A stretch of DNA of 64,000 bases from Xiphydria camelus (lineage: Eukaryota > Arthropoda > Insecta > Hymenoptera > Xiphydriidae), in contig OY783193.1 of NCBI GenBank assembly GCA_963678675.1, positions 15,513,746 to 15,577,745 on the forward strand, written 5' to 3'. The position numbers and the translations under genes are program-made. Below the pieces are notes generated by a model that made no database searches, was not told where the DNA came from, and saw only the letters and a list, made by a program, of their open reading frames with translations. Numbering within the stretch: the stretch's first letter is position 1; the number at the start of each line of letters is the position of its first letter. Of the stretch, positions 45,918 to 57,385 are shown piece after piece.

Positions 45918-46880
45918 GGCCCATACACTGTCAAACATGTTTGCGCAACGCAGGTTTGCGCAACGCTGCGTTGCGCAACTGCATCATCCATACACTGTCA
46001 AACAAGTTTGCGCAACGCAGCGTTGCTGCATCATCCCTCCAAAATTCCCTATTCTGAATAGTCGTCATTATCACAAGTGAACCTGGATAGGAGGATAGAG
46101 GAAAAAGGATAGAGGGTGAACCGGATACTCGTAGAGATAGATCGCTGGTAAGACGTAGGAAGGGAACAGAGGCGTGCGAAAGACTTCGGGAAGACACGCA
46201 GATGCGTTGAAGTTCCGTGGTGCGGTCAAGAGACGAACGTACGCGCGTCTCGATGTAGTAATTTATGATAGGACGGATGCGCGTCTCGATAGGGTGACGC
46301 GCTTCCTGATGGCTTCATTTATGATAGGTCGACACACTTCTCGTTAGCTTAATTTATGATAGGTCGACCCTGGATGGTAAACAAAGGGTGCTCGTAGGGA
46401 AGGCAAAGCGTATTCCCGCGAGTCTATTGAAAATGAGGAAAAAGTCGAGGACCCCGTCCCCCGCCCCGCCCCGCCCGGGGCGCCGGGGAGCCCGTTGCGC
46501 AAAAGATTTCAAACACTTTTGAATTTGGTCAAACATTTGCGCAACGCATCAAAAATCGCCATACACTGTCCAGCAAGTTTGTGCAACGCTGCGTTGCGCA
46601 AACTTGCTGGACAGTGTATGGGCCCCTTTTAGACGTCAAACACGTTTAAAGTTTGTCAAACATTTGCGCAACGCATCAAACACCGCCATACACTGTCCAG
46701 CAAGTTTGCGCAAACGCTGCGTTGCGCAAACTTGCTGGACAGTGTATGGGCCCCTTTTAGACGTCAAACACGTTTAAAGTTTGTCAAACATTTGCGCAAC
46801 GCATCAAACACCGCCATACACTGTCCAGCAAGTTTGCGCAAACGCTGCGTTGCGCAAACTTGCTGGACAGTGTATGGGCC
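45918..46880. repeat. Array of CCATACACTGT palindromes with GCGCAA cores
   Basis: The palindromic unit reads CCATACACTGTCCAGCAAGT into TTGCGCAA and GCGTTGCGCAA, then the inverse of the first part ending ACAGTGTATGG. Full units lie at about 46560-46622, 46688-46750 and 46814-46876, spaced about 127 bp by a conserved GACGTCAAACACGTTTAAAG linker. Shorter, diverged palindromes with the same CATACACTGTCAAAC theme are at 45918-46030. Non-coding. The intervening 46080-46500 is unassigned. Confidence 0.8.
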
Positions 46881-47487
46881 CCTTAAGAGTCCATTTGCGT
46901 TTCTCTCTCGCCGCTTTCGGAGGCGACCTCGTGCGTCCGTGCGTGCGCGCGCGTCTGTCGTGGCCGAGATCGGTTCGCAAAGTCACTTTGCCGGGGAAGC
47001 GATTGCGAGAACTGCACCGCGCGCGCGAAAGAAAAAGCGAATCCTCGATCGAAGACAAGGTGCTCGCGCACGGAAGGACAAACGTCCGCCGAACGGGGTT
47101 ACGGACACTGTGGAAAACAGTTTGATACGCCGGACGGCGCGTTACGCCGATTGTTCGAGACGGGTGATAGCCGTAAAAACTTTTAGAGCGTGTTAGGCAA
47201 CCGAGGTACAACTGCTACTAAAAATGCAAATGGTGCGGTTTGAGTAGAGATAATTGCACACTTCTTATCGAGGGATACGAAGTCCTCGAGTTAAATGTAT
47301 TGTGAATATGCTTTTCTGGAGAAGTAGCGGCTATTAAAGTCCGTTGTTGCACAACGAAGACGAGTGAGAATAATAAAAGAGAAATTTTATATTTTTAATT
47401 ACGAGTTCGTTACACCAACGACGATTAAGCTATACGAAATGGTGCAATTCAATTACTTCCATCTGCTTTTAAAGGCTTTTCGCGCAG
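46881..47487. other. CpG-rich unassigned block
   Basis: Positions 46890-47180 are CG-rich with overlapping frames on both strands; none has a recognisable domain. It may be a promoter or 5' exon, as for 39030-39520. I see nothing further up to 47487. Confidence 0.3.
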
Positions 47488-48062
47488 AGTATCACGGAGA
47501 AAAGTGAAGTTGAAATGACGAGCATTGGATGCCCGAATTCTGGCACTATATGCCCTTTGTATGGCACTACATGCACTTCGTATAGTATGTACTGTAATAA
47601 CAACTCAAAATTATGAAAAATATTGCCACACAGAATAGCATTTCATTCTCGGCCTATAGCAAGCTTTAATACAATATCGAATATTTTCGGATAATTTGGA
47701 AAGCTGTACCTACTGCGATAAATGCCAATGGCTGTATTGTAAAAACCGCCCTATGGCGGTATTATAAAAAATGCCAATTAGCTATATTAGGTACAAAGAA
47801 TGTCAATGGCTCTACTGTAGAAAATACCACGATAACTGTACTGCAAAATTCCAAATTATCTTAAAATATACCACATTAGTTTAATGTTTGCTATACACAG
47901 AGAATGAAATGCTATTCTATGTCGCAATATTTTTCATAATTTTGAGCTGTCACTATTAGTGCCATACAAAGCGTATGTAGTGTCATACAAAAAGCATATA
48001 GTGCCAGAATTCGGGCATCCAATGCTTGTCATTTCAACTTCATTTTTCTTCATGTAGTATTC
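47488..48062. repeat. Palindromic MITE with GAAGTTGAAATGAC arms
   Basis: GAAGTTGAAATGACGAGCAT at 47506 is matched by its inverse ending at 48041. The arms share GCATTGGATGCCCGAATTCT and extend about 150 bp, weakly to 47488 and 48062. No clear target duplication. Non-coding. Confidence 0.7.
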
Positions 48063-48129
48063 TAGGCACCCTCATGATAGGGGAATACGAGATAGCTAGC
48101 CACTTGAACTCGCCTTTAATTACCATGAT

Positions 48130-48500
48130 ATACATTGAGAAAAATAATTGCTAGTGTCAAAAAATATATCTTAAATCAAGAACATATCGCCTATACCTAC
48201 ACAAGAAAAGTGACACAACTCAAAAAGTTCACTTTTCTCGATTTAGATATAAAAACTTGTGTCTGAATGCATCTTAAAGCTATATGTTACGTTTTATAAC
48301 AAAAAAAAAACAGATATTTTACAGATTCAACAGTATAGGAAGGGTTTAATAGTTTTGCAAAAACTTTAAAGGCTTCTCATGTAAAAACATCAATTTTGAA
48401 TTGTGTCACTTTTCTTGTGTACAGGCGATATGATCTTACAAATTTTTAAGAATACAGATCCTTGGTCGAAGAATATATATTCTTGATTCAAGAGTACCTC
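48130..48500. repeat. Copy of the 8645-9183 family with a nested TA MITE
   Basis: GAGAAAAATAATTGCTAGTG near 48135 and the TTCTTGATTCAAGA region near 48480 match the 9100-9183 sequence in inverse order. At 48200-48419 a 220-bp MITE with CACAAGAAAAGTGACACAA ends sits between TA dinucleotides (48198-48199, 48420-48421). Confidence 0.65.
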
Positions 48501-50282
48501 CGTTGGAACGAGAAATTTTTTCGCACGAAAAAACAATTACTCAAGCTTAACAAATATTTTGTTGCACGAAGAAAACCATGGCTTGATCCTGGAACTACAT
48601 CATGTTTTTTATTGAAGGAAACATTTTTTTGGAACGCAATTTTTTCTCTCAGTATACTCTTTTTTAATATGGACCAACGCGAGTGATTCACCGTATCTCG
48701 CTTTCGCCAAGGTCGCAAAAAGATTTCGTCGTTTGAAAACTCTTTAACAGAAAGACGAAAAAAGTAAATCCTCATTCAAAAACCATTGATTTTCCAAGGA
48801 CAAGAACACTTACCATCTTTGAGAATATGCTGAGAAGATATTTATAAATGAGTATTTGATTGCCCTTCAAGAGAGAAAAAGATAATGAGTAATTCAGGAT
48901 TGTCGGCTTCTTTGTCGCATAAATTTGCTCAGTGACTAAATTTTCCACTACAAAATAACGAAATGATAGAAATCAGAACTGCCGAGTCAATGTCGTACTG
49001 ACAACGTTATTATCTGCTTTAGCCTCGGCACGAATTTAGGTCGAACGTGGGATACATTTCTGTGCTGCACTCCGTGCATACAATCTACAAGCTCTTCGTT
49101 TCGTTTGTAGTATAGCAAAGCAAATTAGAGCACAACTGTGCTTCATTAGATTAAAATTAGGAAAAGTAATGCTCGAATGCAACAGTATTTGAAATGAAAG
49201 ATGCACGTATTTTAGTCGCGTGCTGCAAATAACAATCAAATCTCGACGAATGTTGAGGGTGAATTAAATTTAGAATTGCACTGTAAATACAGTGCTAATA
49301 ATAACCAACGTAGCAGTAGCGATGCATTCGCGTTTGTGGTGTATTTACGACACTCGAGGTGCTTCGCGTACGAAAATATTTCGTTTCAAAATTATTCTCT
49401 TTGAAAGTTTCCTAGATTTTCTTCACTTGCCTAGAAGTTAGTCGCCACTTAAGATACTTTGCGCTCAGACTGTACACCGTGGACCGGGCGATGTGCTCGT
49501 TCTCACGTTGAAAACTCAAAATTCTCGTGAAAAAATCGGTATTCGAAGAAAGATGAATATTTGGAAATTTTGATCAACCCGATTGATAAAACTTTTATCG
49601 ATTAAACATCAATTTGTAGAAAGATTTGTAGCTTTTATCAATCAACGAGCTGTACGAAATCACGTAATTTCTCTACAACTATGCAGTTTTGCAAAAGAAT
49701 CCTTCAGTGTTCTTCTAAAGTCTTGATATAAGTAAGTAATTTATCGAAAGACCAACACCGAGAAAATTCTTATTCATGCTTCTTTATGGCACTCAAACGT
49801 ATTGTGCATTCATTATGTCATTAGATGCTAGGCTATAAAATGTCGCTCCATTCTTCTAAAATCATGCAACCTAGAGGAAGTATACTCCCGAAACTCTCGT
49901 TCTCAAGCTCCAACAAATATTTTCGCACGGCAACACCGAGAAAAAGCTCTTATTACCGTCTCTTTATAGATTCATGAGAATTACAGGTATTGAACATTCA
50001 TCACTGTATTGTGAGTTGGCAGGTTGTATAAAATGGCCTGATTTCTCTAAAACTATGCAACTTTGCAAAAATATCCTTTTGAATGTCTTTCTCATGCCCT
50101 ATATAGGTACTACCTGTATGTTAACTGAATAATGCCTGTGTTTGATTCAAGATTATAACATAATAGTGTCCGTAAAGAATTGGCAAATGACGTTTCTTTT
50201 AGCATATAATTAAAGGAAAGAAGAAATATATTCTGCCCGATTCAAAAAATGTTATTTGGGTGGAAGGTAACTACGTAATATC
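48501..50282. other. Unassigned AT-rich sequence
   Basis: No supported gene. Open frames of under 100 codons on both strands have no domain or splice context. Confidence 0.35.
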
Positions 50283-50499
50283 ATATGAGGCTAAACTTAC
50301 TCACCAGGAAAGAAACTCGAATCACTATCATCTCATTATATATGAATTTTTAGCTCACATACATGTACAATATAATACTTTTTTGAAATTTACAATTCTA
50401 TCTACAATACAATAAAGTCTTGTATCAATGTAGGCCAAAAGTTCATAAATAATGAGATGATTGAAGTTTCCTTCCTGGCAAGTAAGTTTAGCCTCATAT
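50283..50499. repeat. MITE with ATATGAGGCTAAACTTACT ends
   Basis: ATATGAGGCTAAACTTACT at 50283 is matched by the inverse ending at 50499, with CCAGGAA and ATCTCATTAT shared further in. Target duplication not resolved. Confidence 0.65.
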
Positions 50500-51031
50500 A
50501 GAATAGTAATGGAGATAAAAGCTTCGGCTTACACCCAATAATACAATGGAAAGGGGAAACCTAAATTTCTCCTCAATACTATCAAATATATTTCGAATCT
50601 TGGTTCATTTTATCACACGTATACAGTGCATCTACGCGTGTCATTTAAATAACGCCTACCTCCGATTTGAAAAATGGGAGCAAGACTGCGCTCTAAAGAA
50701 AACGTACGTAACGTGGGAGTCGCACGCATTCTCCCGACACGTTGCTGATCGAAAAGGAAAAATACATCGCAGTGTCGTCCAGCTGCGTGCTCGAATTGCG
50801 ATATTCGCGCAGAATGTAGCGGTAACGATAGCCGCGATAAGAGGTTCGCCTTGCACGCGCGATAACGAGAAATACGCACGGCTCACCTGCGAGAGAAATG
50901 GGCATCAATCCACGGCGACGAGGAGCAAATGTCGAGGGATCACTGTCACTATATTGCACAAACAAATATCCATAAGGACGGCACAAAATGTTGACACAAA
51001 CACAGCACCTTACAGAATGTCACACACTTAC

Positions 51032-51048
51032 TTCGGTCGAGCAGCCAT
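51032..51048 (-). other. Candidate first coding exon in a CpG-rich promoter-like block
   Basis: On the minus strand ATGGCTGCTCGACCGAA is followed directly by GTAAGTGTG, a strong splice donor, so a first exon coding MAARP plus a split codon is possible. The block at 50690-51240 is CpG-rich, like a promoter. No downstream exon was recognised in the window, so the gene is unnamed and this is tentative. The 231-codon frame on the plus strand over the same block is most likely a composition effect. Confidence 0.25.
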
Positions 51049-51272
51049 TTTACTATACACAACCCGAGTCAAGAGACTTCAATTCGCCGGAGGGACGAGA
51101 GTAGCGGCGGTAACGGCATTGACTTCATTCAGTCATGACACTGACTATAGGTACTCGTTGCAAGAGCAGAGACGCTTGTGGCTCGACTGCGGCGCGAGAC
51201 GTTTTACCGACGCGTACCGATACTACGCTAACGTCATCTGACGAGAGTACCTAGAAAACATCGTATTTTTAA

Positions 51273-51508
51273 CACTAGAACTACCGAATGGTCGCGCTTT
51301 ATAAGACGGTCGTTTTGGCGGGTGTTTATCTCGTTATCCGTGGATTTTTCGTCCATACTGCTATAGAACTTTTTTGTAGACCGAAATGTGCTCTACAAAA
51401 AAGTATTCTACCAATTTTGACAAAAACCTCACGGGTTACGAAATAATTGAGGTTGAATGGAACTCTGAATGACACCGGTCAAATTGATCGGTTGCGGTAG
51501 TTCTAGTG
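51273..51508. repeat. 236-bp piggyBac-type MITE, TTAA flanks
   Basis: CACTAGAACTACCG (51273) and CGGTAGTTCTAGTG (ending 51508) are flanked by TTAA (51269-51272, 51509-51512). The ends resemble piggyBac-type MITE ends I know from insects. Subterminal CGGTCAAATTGATCGG is a second palindrome. Confidence 0.8.
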
Positions 51509-51640
51509 TTAAAGATGCAAAATGTTGACTGTGTAAATATGTGCTACAATGCGTATCTGATATTTTATTCTCAGGAAACAATATGGCTCGGATATTAATG
51601 GCGCTATTCTGTACGAAACTGTAAGCTTTATAGGGTGCTA

Positions 51641-51846
51641 CTCTAAGCATCACGGATTCTGTGGCTGATGACTTTTAAAATGTCATTTTTAAACATACTC
51701 GTCAATGAACAATTCATTCTCATGCTCTCATTAGCTACGATGACGTTTGCTCTAGATAATGAACATATGAGAATTGACCGATCATTAGTTAATACATTTA
51801 AAAATTACAATTTAGTCACCAGCGACAGAATCCGTGACGCCGGGAA
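51641..51846. repeat. TA MITE family, diverged copy
   Basis: The ends ...ATCACGGATTCTGTGGCTG and GTCACCAGCGACAGAATCCG are flanked by TA (51639-51640, 51847-51848). Other copies lie at 55181-55392, 57147-57308 and 62952-63163. The short frame across it is a repeat shadow. Confidence 0.7.
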
Positions 51847-51848
51847 TA

Positions 51849-52539
51849 CATTCGCTACATAAGGAGACTGTATAACTTTACAGAACGTAGCACATTTTAG
51901 GTCTTACATTTCATACAGAATAGCACCATAAAAAAGCATAGCGAAACTAAAACTGCAACGGTTCTCGTTGCTGTACTCCTAGCGTCAATGACACTGATTG
52001 GCCCGCTTTGAGTAACGAAACTTTAGAATCGTTCTTAGCTGAATGACTTGAACAAATTTCGTTTTGATTTGATTTATTCGATAAACGTCAATCGGCAATA
52101 TACAAAGTTTACAACATCCTCCAATAAGGCAAATTAGAATAATTAATGACGCGATGTATCATCCAACATGCTCACTCATCCAATGATCCGACCAACTTTT
52201 TGATTCCCGCAGTGAAACTCGTTACCGAGCAACCAAAGAAGTCGATATCCTGATGACACGTACTTACGATATGCACAACTCTATTATACGGGCCATACGC
52301 TACGTAATTCTTGTTAGATTTGTTTTGTCAAAAAAAACTGAATCTGATTTGTCCTTCATTGCAAAACAAGAAAATCCGTTCATACCGTTCAGCAATAGTC
52401 AATTTGATAAAGCTCAGTCACCTAAAGCAGTTCGATCAGAATCATTTCACCGGGGTACATATTCGTAACAAAACTGATCTCCCTATGAGGAACAGGTGTA
52501 TCAATGATGCCAAGGAAATGAGAAATACGGTCAGATCAT
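51849..52539. other. Unassigned, 3' flank of RpL36
   Basis: No gene was recognised. The RpL36 transcript probably ends near 52520 given the poly(A) signal at 52540-52545. Confidence 0.4.
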
Positions 52540-52545
52540 TTTATT
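52540..52545 (-). terminator. RpL36 poly(A) signal AATAAA
   Basis: The minus strand reads AATAAA 34 bp after the RpL36 stop codon, a position usual for compact ribosomal protein genes. Confidence 0.7.
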
Positions 52546-52578
52546 GATGTAACCAATTTTTTACAATAGCAGCAGCAC

Positions 52579-54855
52579 TTAATGGTGAGCAGCTGCAGCC
52601 TTCCTCATCTGGACAAGGATGCTTCCCAGTTCTTCGCGCTTCCTCTTGGCTCGAATGTGCGTTCCCAACTGAAAGAAAAGTTAGCGTTTCTTCAGAAAAT
52701 TATTTTTGTAATAAAAAAAACGTGAAAATTAAAGTGGAAATACCAATGAATTAAATACTCGGTATCAAACGTTCTCATTTGAAGTAAATTGTTGGTAAAC
52801 CGGTAATTTAAGAAAAAGTAGTTTCAATAATAAATAGCCTAAAGTAGGTACAACTTACCCTCCTCTTCAAGAATTTCAAGGCGCGCTTATCCTTGGAAAC
52901 TTTCAGCAATTCCATGGCACGCTTTTCATAAGGTGCATGGCCAGTCACCTCTCGGATCAAGTCCCTTACAAACTTGCTGTGCTTGGTTTGGCGCTGGAAT
53001 TGAAATATTATGTTGCAGTAGATTGTAGAATATGCCCCGATAGAGCATTTAGCGTACAGCTTAGAGTTTATTATGGCACATTCCTGTGCCCACTAAACAT
53101 TTCTCTCATTTAGTTTCAGGAACATGCTAGAAATACGTATACAATGTGAAATGTCTTAACTTGATTATGACTCTATTTCATGTTTTGTCTAAATTTGATG
53201 TAACAAAAAAAAAACATTTGTTTCATTCCATAAATGTTTCACGTATATTGGAAAAGTTACTGAGGTAGGACATTCCACGTTACACGAATGCTTCTGATAT
53301 GTTTCTAAAATAATACTGGAATAATGTTTAGTGGGTATGGCTCTCACTATGACCCTGTACACCCACGAATCAAGTAATGAGTTTATTCTTCTCATCTATC
53401 TGTACTTTCTACATATGTATAAGTTTTTCCATGATACTTTAAGTTGCCCCAAAAGTTTTGTTACAACTTGAGACAAATTTTTAAAGTTCAAGTGCAAAAA
53501 AAAACTTGTGGCAACCTAATAATACAGGGTGTTATCCTTGAGACCGACATAGGACGATATGCAGTAAAGGGCCAGGCTAAAGCCGGGTTGACAGGACTCA
53601 AGTATACATGGATCAAGTAAACTTGGACACCACTTGGACGCTCCTTGGATGCAACTTTGATCGTATCACCACTTCATCCAAGTGCGCTTGGACATTCAAG
53701 TTGAGTAGGACGATGGCCAACTTACTTGGATCCAAGTTAGTTGGTCCATGCATACTTGGATCGTGTCAACCCGGCTTAACCTTTCGTCACTCGCTAGAAA
53801 CCTACGACCTTAGGTGGTTGCATGGTGAGCACTGAGCCGCCATGCTAAACAGAGCACGCTGTTGCCACATTACCAGCTACTTTGCACTGAACGGGAGACG
53901 AATGTAAGTGCGTCGTGACAACACTGTATCTCGAGCGTTTGTCGCAGAGCTACTCGCACAGGGCGACTCGGCGCCGCTTTTCCGTTCGCTCGGACAATTA
54001 TCATTTTTTTTAGTTGTGCAAGTGTATTTTTTGAAAAATTATAGCCGCGCGCCATTTCAGAAATGTTTAAAGGAAGCATTTATATTTTTTTTCGAATTAT
54101 TCTAATAGTAAAAAATATACAAAATCACTTAAAATCTAAAAACGGTGGCGCCGTGCTCATATAGCGAGTGACGAAGGGTTAAGGCTGAATACTGGAAAGT
54201 GTCAATTGACGGAACCAATCACACAAAATTGATATTAATGTCCAGTATCAAGAATAAAACCCTGTATGTCTGATTATAAAAAAAGTGTACAAAAAGAGAT
54301 GTAAGAATTGGTAACACTATTCTAAACCTTTCAATGCATTTATAATAATTAAAAACATATCTTAACGTGGAAAGATGAGTAGAAATAAGAAAGATAAGAA
54401 GAATAAGTCTATTATCAACCTTTTAATTATCTTACGCTATTTAAAAATTCGAGTTTAACTCTTAAATGGAGTTTAAATCCTCATTATCGAGTGTTTATTG
54501 GTTGAACAAGTGTTTTAACTTTAAATTCCGATGGAAAGTTAAACTTAAGTTGTTGTGAATTGGATCCTTGGATGCACAATAATGATATAATTAAGCATAC
54601 AAAAAACCACACAGTTCTTAAGTAATTAAAAGAGAAAACCAGGAGTTAACACGTCCATATACGCTTCTACACCTTAGATACCAAAGTATTCTCAACAGTG
54701 AGGTTATGTTACGAAAAATATAAACTTACCCCCTTGAGCCTGGCTGGTCGAATGGTGACAGTTTTTTCTTTTTCAGATTTATTTTTTGCCACCCGAATCT
54801 TCGTGGTCTTGTGACCTTTATTGAGGCCAATGGCCAATTCGTACCTTGGAGCCAT
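52579..54855 (-). CDS. RpL36: 60S ribosomal protein L36 (eL36)
   Basis: Three coding exons on the minus strand, 54855-54730, 52993-52859 and 52668-52579, join in phase 0 to give 116 codons plus stop, the normal eL36 length. The start [20 protein letters not shown] matches the conserved eL36 N-terminus. Exon 2 contains [20 protein letters not shown] and [17 protein letters not shown]. Exon 3 has [14 protein letters not shown] and ends AAAAHH. Donors are GTAAGT and acceptors have pyrimidine tracts. A 5' UTR exon lies at 55036-55067, spliced just 1 bp before the ATG. eL36 is part of the large ribosomal subunit. The large intron (52994-54729) holds MITEs, and a 7.4-kb transposon complex ends 70 bp upstream of the inferred start. 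The coding sequence is intact and should be functional. Confidence 0.96.
53581..53776. repeat. 196-bp MITE in RpL36 intron, TSD TAA
   Basis: AGCCGGGTTGACA (53581) and TGTCAACCCGGCT (ending 53776) are flanked by TAA (53578-53580, 53777-53779). Internal CTTGGATCCAAG-like repeats occur in both arms. The 3-bp TAA duplication suggests PIF/Harbinger. Confidence 0.8.
53777..54182. repeat. Repeat with AACCTTTCGTCACTCGCTA ends in RpL36 intron
   Basis: AACCTTTCGTCACTCGCTA near 53778 is matched by TAGCGAGTGACGAAGGGTT ending about 54180, with TTAA at the right and a near match at the left. The 53581-53776 MITE inserted next to or in its left end. Confidence 0.55.
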
Positions 54856-55035
54856 CCTGAGGTAACAAACAGTAATATAGGTTAGTTTCTGGTCCCGATG
54901 TTAAATTAACGAGAAATAATCGCGAATATTTATCAAAATGTATTAATCGAATCTCGTGAGTTCCGTATTAATATCACAATGAATTCTATTTATTCGGATT
55001 TTAAAGATATTTTACGATTCATGTGCTGAACGCAC

Positions 55036-55139
55036 CTTTCCGAAACAACTACACAGACCGAAAGAAGTCGTCCTTCACGCGAAAAATCAACGCGTGCGCA
55101 ATGGACGACTCGCGTCGTCTTTCTTGTCCAATGTTTTAA
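55036..55139 (-). promoter_or_regulatory. RpL36 5' UTR exon, TOP-like start and proximal promoter
   Basis: On the minus strand CTTCTTTCGGTCTGTGTAG from about 55067 resembles the 5' terminal oligopyrimidine start of ribosomal protein mRNAs. The exon ends at a GTGCGT donor at 55035. Only about 70 bp of unique sequence separate this start from the TTAA junction at 55136-55139, so the native promoter has been displaced from anything further upstream. Start position is inference. Confidence 0.6.
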
Positions 55140-55180
55140 GGAGGATCGTCAGAGAAATGACTTCTCAGAAACCGTATGTA

Positions 55181-55392
55181 CACCCGGGCTCACGGAATCA
55201 GTCGCTGGTGACTTTTTTTAAATGTTATTTTTAAACGTACTAACCAATGATTAATCAATCCTCGTGCTTTCATTAACGAGAGTAGACGTCACGTAGCTAA
55301 TGAGGGCATGAGAATTAATTGTTCACTGGTTAGTACGTTTAAAAATAAGGTTTAAAAAAAGTCACCAGCGACAGATTTCGTGAGCACGGGTG
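55181..55392. repeat. 212-bp TA MITE
   Basis: CACCCGGGCTCACGGAATC (55181) with TA flanks (55179-55180, 55393-55394) and inverse end GTCACCAGCGACAGATTTCG. It is the same length as, and very similar to, the copy at 62952-63163. The sister arm near 62485-62495 lacks it. Confidence 0.85.
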
Positions 55393-55652
55393 TAGATGAA
55401 AATTTTTTTAAATACTTGTGAACCCATTTTAATAAGAGAAAAAAAATCAAACAATTTCACTCTACAGTTTTCTCGTAATTAATTTTTAAAACTTACGAGA
55501 TTAGCATTGAGTCTTATGGAGAGCATATTTCAAATGCATAGAACTTGCGATTTTCAACCAAAATAATTCTGGAAACTATGAAATGAGTTATCACCACACG
55601 AACTTGTTTTTACTAAATTATAAAGAATTTTCACTCTACAGTTTTTTTAATA

Positions 55653-56339
55653 ATTAATAAGAAAAAGACAAAAATTCTGGTATGTAGTAAGAAAAAACGT
55701 AAGAGTAAAACTAGAATAAATATAGGCGACGAAAGCGTAGAAGAAGTACAGCAGTTTTGCTATCTAGGTAGCCAAATAACGACAGATGGAAAGAGCCTAA
55801 AAGACGTCAAACAAAGAATAGCGCAGGGAAAACAGGCTTTTAATCTGAAAAAGAAGCTACTATGCTCAAAAAACGTCAGCCTAGAGAGTAGGAAAAAATT
55901 TCTCAAAACATACGTGTGGAGTACAGCTTTGTATGGGTGCGAATCTTGGACGATAGGAATGGTAGAAAGGAAAAAATTAGACAGCTTCGAAATGTGGTGC
56001 TATAGAAGAATGCTAAAAGTAAAATGGACCGAGAAAATCACAAATGAAGAAGTCTTGAGGAAAATAGAGGAAAACCGGCGGCTCTGGAAAAATATAAAGA
56101 AAAGAAGGGATCAGCTGATAGGCCATATAGTGAGACATGAAGGACTGCTAAGAGACATCTTAGAAGCAGAAACGGGAAAAAAGAGAGAGGTAGGTAGGCC
56201 GCGGTTAGACTACATTTCGCAAATCATTAAGGACGTAGGTTGTTCGAAATACAGGGAAATGAAAAGACTAGCGGAGGACAGGAAAAGATGGAGAATGGTA
56301 TCAAACCAGTCTTAGGACTGATAACTTTATGATGATGAG
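55653..56339 (+). mobile_element. 5'-truncated non-LTR retrotransposon, RT C-terminal part
   Basis: The 687-bp insertion has an 11-bp target duplication TTTTTTTAATA (55642-55652, 56340-56350) and a short ATGATGATGAG tail. The sister arm near 62220-62235 shows the empty site. It is open in one frame from 55659 to the stop at 56315, covering the RT thumb and C-terminus: FCYLGSQITTDGK, YGCESWTIG, FEMWCYRRMLKVKW and GRPRLDYI. This is the region found in insect endonuclease-reverse transcriptase proteins. The microsatellite tail suggests an RTE-like clade, which is inference. The intact frame suggests recent insertion. Confidence 0.85.
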
Positions 56340-56666
56340 TTTTTTTAATATAAAGGAAAAACTGTCGAAGAATTCAAATATTTCATGTGCATCGTCCGCC
56401 ATATGCAAAAACGTGGCAACATCGCACTACGTGACGTCATAACCCAGATAGCACAAAGACGTCCATGAGTTGTCTTTCTGACGTCTTCAAATCCCTAAAG
56501 ACGTCTCATTCAAATGTCGTAAAGACGTCTTGGAGACAGGTTATGTCCATTGAAATTGCGTCTTTAAGACATTCTATTAAGACGTCTTCCGGACGACTTA
56601 CGGGAGACGTCTTTAGAATGTCTGGGATATGTCCATTTTGAGACATTTGTATAAAAGTAATTGTTA

Positions 56667-56838
56667 GGCTGGATTCTCACAGGCAGCAAGTTACTACGGC
56701 AGTAGCTCACATATAGCTCACCTGCATATGCTCAATTAATATATACATAAAGTATTACGCGGTGTAGTAATGATTCGTAAATGAGCTGAAGGTGAGCTAC
56801 TGCCGCAGTAACATTGCTGCCTGTGAAAATAGTCAGCC
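56667..56838. repeat. 172-bp MITE, TSD TTA
   Basis: GGCTG ends with CACAGGCAGCAA and ACTGCGGCAGTAGCTCACCT-type inverse arms, flanked by TTA (56664-56666, 56839-56841). Probably PIF/Harbinger-derived from the duplication length. Confidence 0.75.
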
Positions 56839-57146
56839 TTATTTAAATTCAAAATATAAACATAAAGACCTCATATTTATTAAAAAAAAAAATTACATCT
56901 GTAGCTCTAAATGCACATCATTTCATAAGCATGATATTGTTTTAAAAGAGGAAGAGAGAGCGAATTAAGGGTTTTTATTTATTTATTGTTTATCCTCTTC
57001 GCTATGTGGGCTCGTAGCCTATCTCCCGCATGTCTTAGCCAATCCTGACAACAATGTTGAAGTTTGGCAATCGTGATGGAGGAGTCGTTTGATGAGTACA
57101 AGACTGTTTCTAAAAAAAAGACGCAGAAAGCTTAATTAATTCCATA

Positions 57147-57308
57147 CTCCCGGCATCACGGATTAACATCTATGATGAACATCAATGAACATTTAATTCT
57201 CATACTCTCATTAGCTACGGCGGCATGAGAATTGATTATTTATTAGTTAGTACATTTACAAATGATATTTTAAAAAGTCACTAGCGACAAAATCCATGAC
57301 ACCAAGAG
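57147..57308. repeat. TA MITE family, shorter copy
   Basis: The arms ATCACGGATT and GTCACTAGCGACAAAATCC with TA flanks (57145-57146, 57309-57310). It lies just 3' of the DUF4806 gene stop. Confidence 0.65.
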
Positions 57309-57385
57309 TACATACAGTATGTCTTACGAAAAACCGAGCAGGGGCATTCTAGACTTTTTTCCTGAATTTGACACTGTAATGACAA

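Noticed and set aside
50546..51241. 231-codon plus-strand open frame
   Set aside because: No domain, no splice context, several antisense frames over the same GC-rich block; most likely a composition effect.
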